64,000 nucleotides of DNA from Pseudoduganella flava (GTDB lineage: Bacteria; Pseudomonadota; Gammaproteobacteria; Burkholderiales; Burkholderiaceae_D): assembly GCF_007830495.1 (NCBI RefSeq), contig NZ_VLKW01000002.1, positions 704,270 through 768,269 of the forward strand. Direction: 5' to 3'. A model generated the notes under the pieces. The model saw only the letters and a list, made by a program, of their open reading frames with translations, did no database searches and had not been told where the DNA came from. A program made the translations under genes and the position numbers. Below, piece by piece: positions 63,676 to 64,000 of the stretch. Within the stretch, counting starts at the first letter, position 1. Every line of letters starts with the position of its first letter.

Positions 63676-64000
63676 GGAGTCTCCGTGGTTGATTTCTTCA
63701 GGCAGCCCTTGATGCGCTCGCCCCTGATACGGTGCGGGTGCTTCAGGATCATCAGCGACAGGTAGCTGACCTTCGTGCCGCGCAACGTCAACAGCTCGGC
63801 GCCGCTGATGCGCCGCTCGTCCGGTGCGCCGACCCGTTCGATGAAGTGGGCGCCGGCCAGCAGGTCGCGGCGCTCCAGCCAGTCGAGCAATTCGTCCAGC
63901 AGCGGTTTGATCTTCATGAGCACCAGCGTGTCGAAGTCCGGCAGCAGGCGGTCGACGGCGCTCACGCCGTACGCCGCAGGCACGATCGCCACCGTATCGT
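63672..64000 (-). CDS. cobI: Precorrin-2 C20-methyltransferase (5' part outside window)
   Basis: The last 109 residues of the protein: DTVAIVPAAYGVSAVDRL, DTLVLMKIKPLLDELLDWLE, LLAGAHFIERVGAPDERRI and KVSYLSLMILKHP, matching the CobI/CbiL C-terminus. Frame open to the window edge. Overlaps cbiG by ATGA; first visible gene of the operon. Confidence 0.88.
   Translation of the reverse strand, partial: DTVAIVPAAYGVSAVDRLLPDFDTLVLMKIKPLLDELLDWLERRDLLAGAHFIERVGAPDERRISGAELLTLRGTKVSYLSLMILKHPHRIRGERIKGCLKKSTTETP

Noticed and set aside
1..64000. CRISPR arrays, tRNA or rRNA genes
   Set aside because: Scanning by eye found no regularly spaced repeats and no cloverleaf or rRNA sequence.

Overview
The window is GC-rich with very high coding density and no tRNA, rRNA or CRISPR array. 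Its content suggests a free-living, polysaccharide-degrading Gram-negative betaproteobacterium of the Oxalobacteraceae (Massilia/Duganella-like). The pointers are a PEP-CTERM protein, large TonB-dependent receptors, secreted pectinases and a pullulanase, MipA/OmpV and CBM9/DUF5916 outer-membrane proteins, and an oxygen-using cobalamin pathway with BluB. The taxonomic call is inference from gene content only.

Layout. (1) 1-5.6 kb: the end of a phage-tail-like/contractile-injection cluster (baseplate J-like protein, gpI/beta-helix protein, DUF6519 protein), translationally coupled. (2) 5.7-11.4 kb: GtrA-like protein and a HAD-UbiA fusion (polyprenyl-phosphate chemistry), a MipA/OmpV porin-like protein, and a short UvrA paralogue without the UvrB-binding domain. 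(3) 11.6-22.6 kb: an accessory segment bracketed by two copies, in inverted orientation, of a roughly 1.55-kb element. Each copy has about 155-bp imperfect terminal inverted repeats and one conserved 159-residue gene. Between the copies lie a 3'-truncated rlmI-like gene, an aldo/keto reductase, a lipoprotein pullulanase, a decayed GH18 chitinase fragment and a two-gene lipoprotein operon. (4) 22.7-30.5 kb: pectin degradation: a pectate-lyase-3-like beta-helix protein, two closely related PL1 pectate lyases (the second fused to a CE8 pectin methylesterase) and a PEP-CTERM protein between them.

(5) 30.5-36.4 kb: aminotransferase, a small uncharacterised protein, a branched-chain amino-acid type binding protein, an FKBP lipoprotein, an NTF2-like protein, and a divergent AraC regulator/SDR pair. 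(6) 36.5-40.2 kb: a Tat-exported molybdopterin oxidoreductase with a four-cluster ferredoxin in which one cluster lacks a cysteine, then an AhpD-like protein. (7) 40.5-46.7 kb: GH43, GH28 and a convergent TonB receptor, probably the import end of the same pectin/hemicellulose system. (8) 46.9-60.5 kb: CorC/HlyC-type membrane protein, uncharacterised membrane proteins, a large reg_prop-type histidine kinase without an adjacent response regulator, NhaR-like regulator divergent from TerC and TerB, an SGNH hydrolase and a DUF5916 outer-membrane protein. (9) 60.5-64 kb, minus strand: a translationally coupled cobalamin operon (cobI, cbiG, cobE-like, cobJ, a 2Fe-2S ferredoxin, bluB).

The most novel structure is the pair of inverted terminal-repeat elements at 11.6-13.1 and 21.1-22.6 kb. 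Their boundaries, four related ends, matching lengths after one indel and conserved single gene look like an undescribed mobile-element family, and the 8-kb segment between them could invert.
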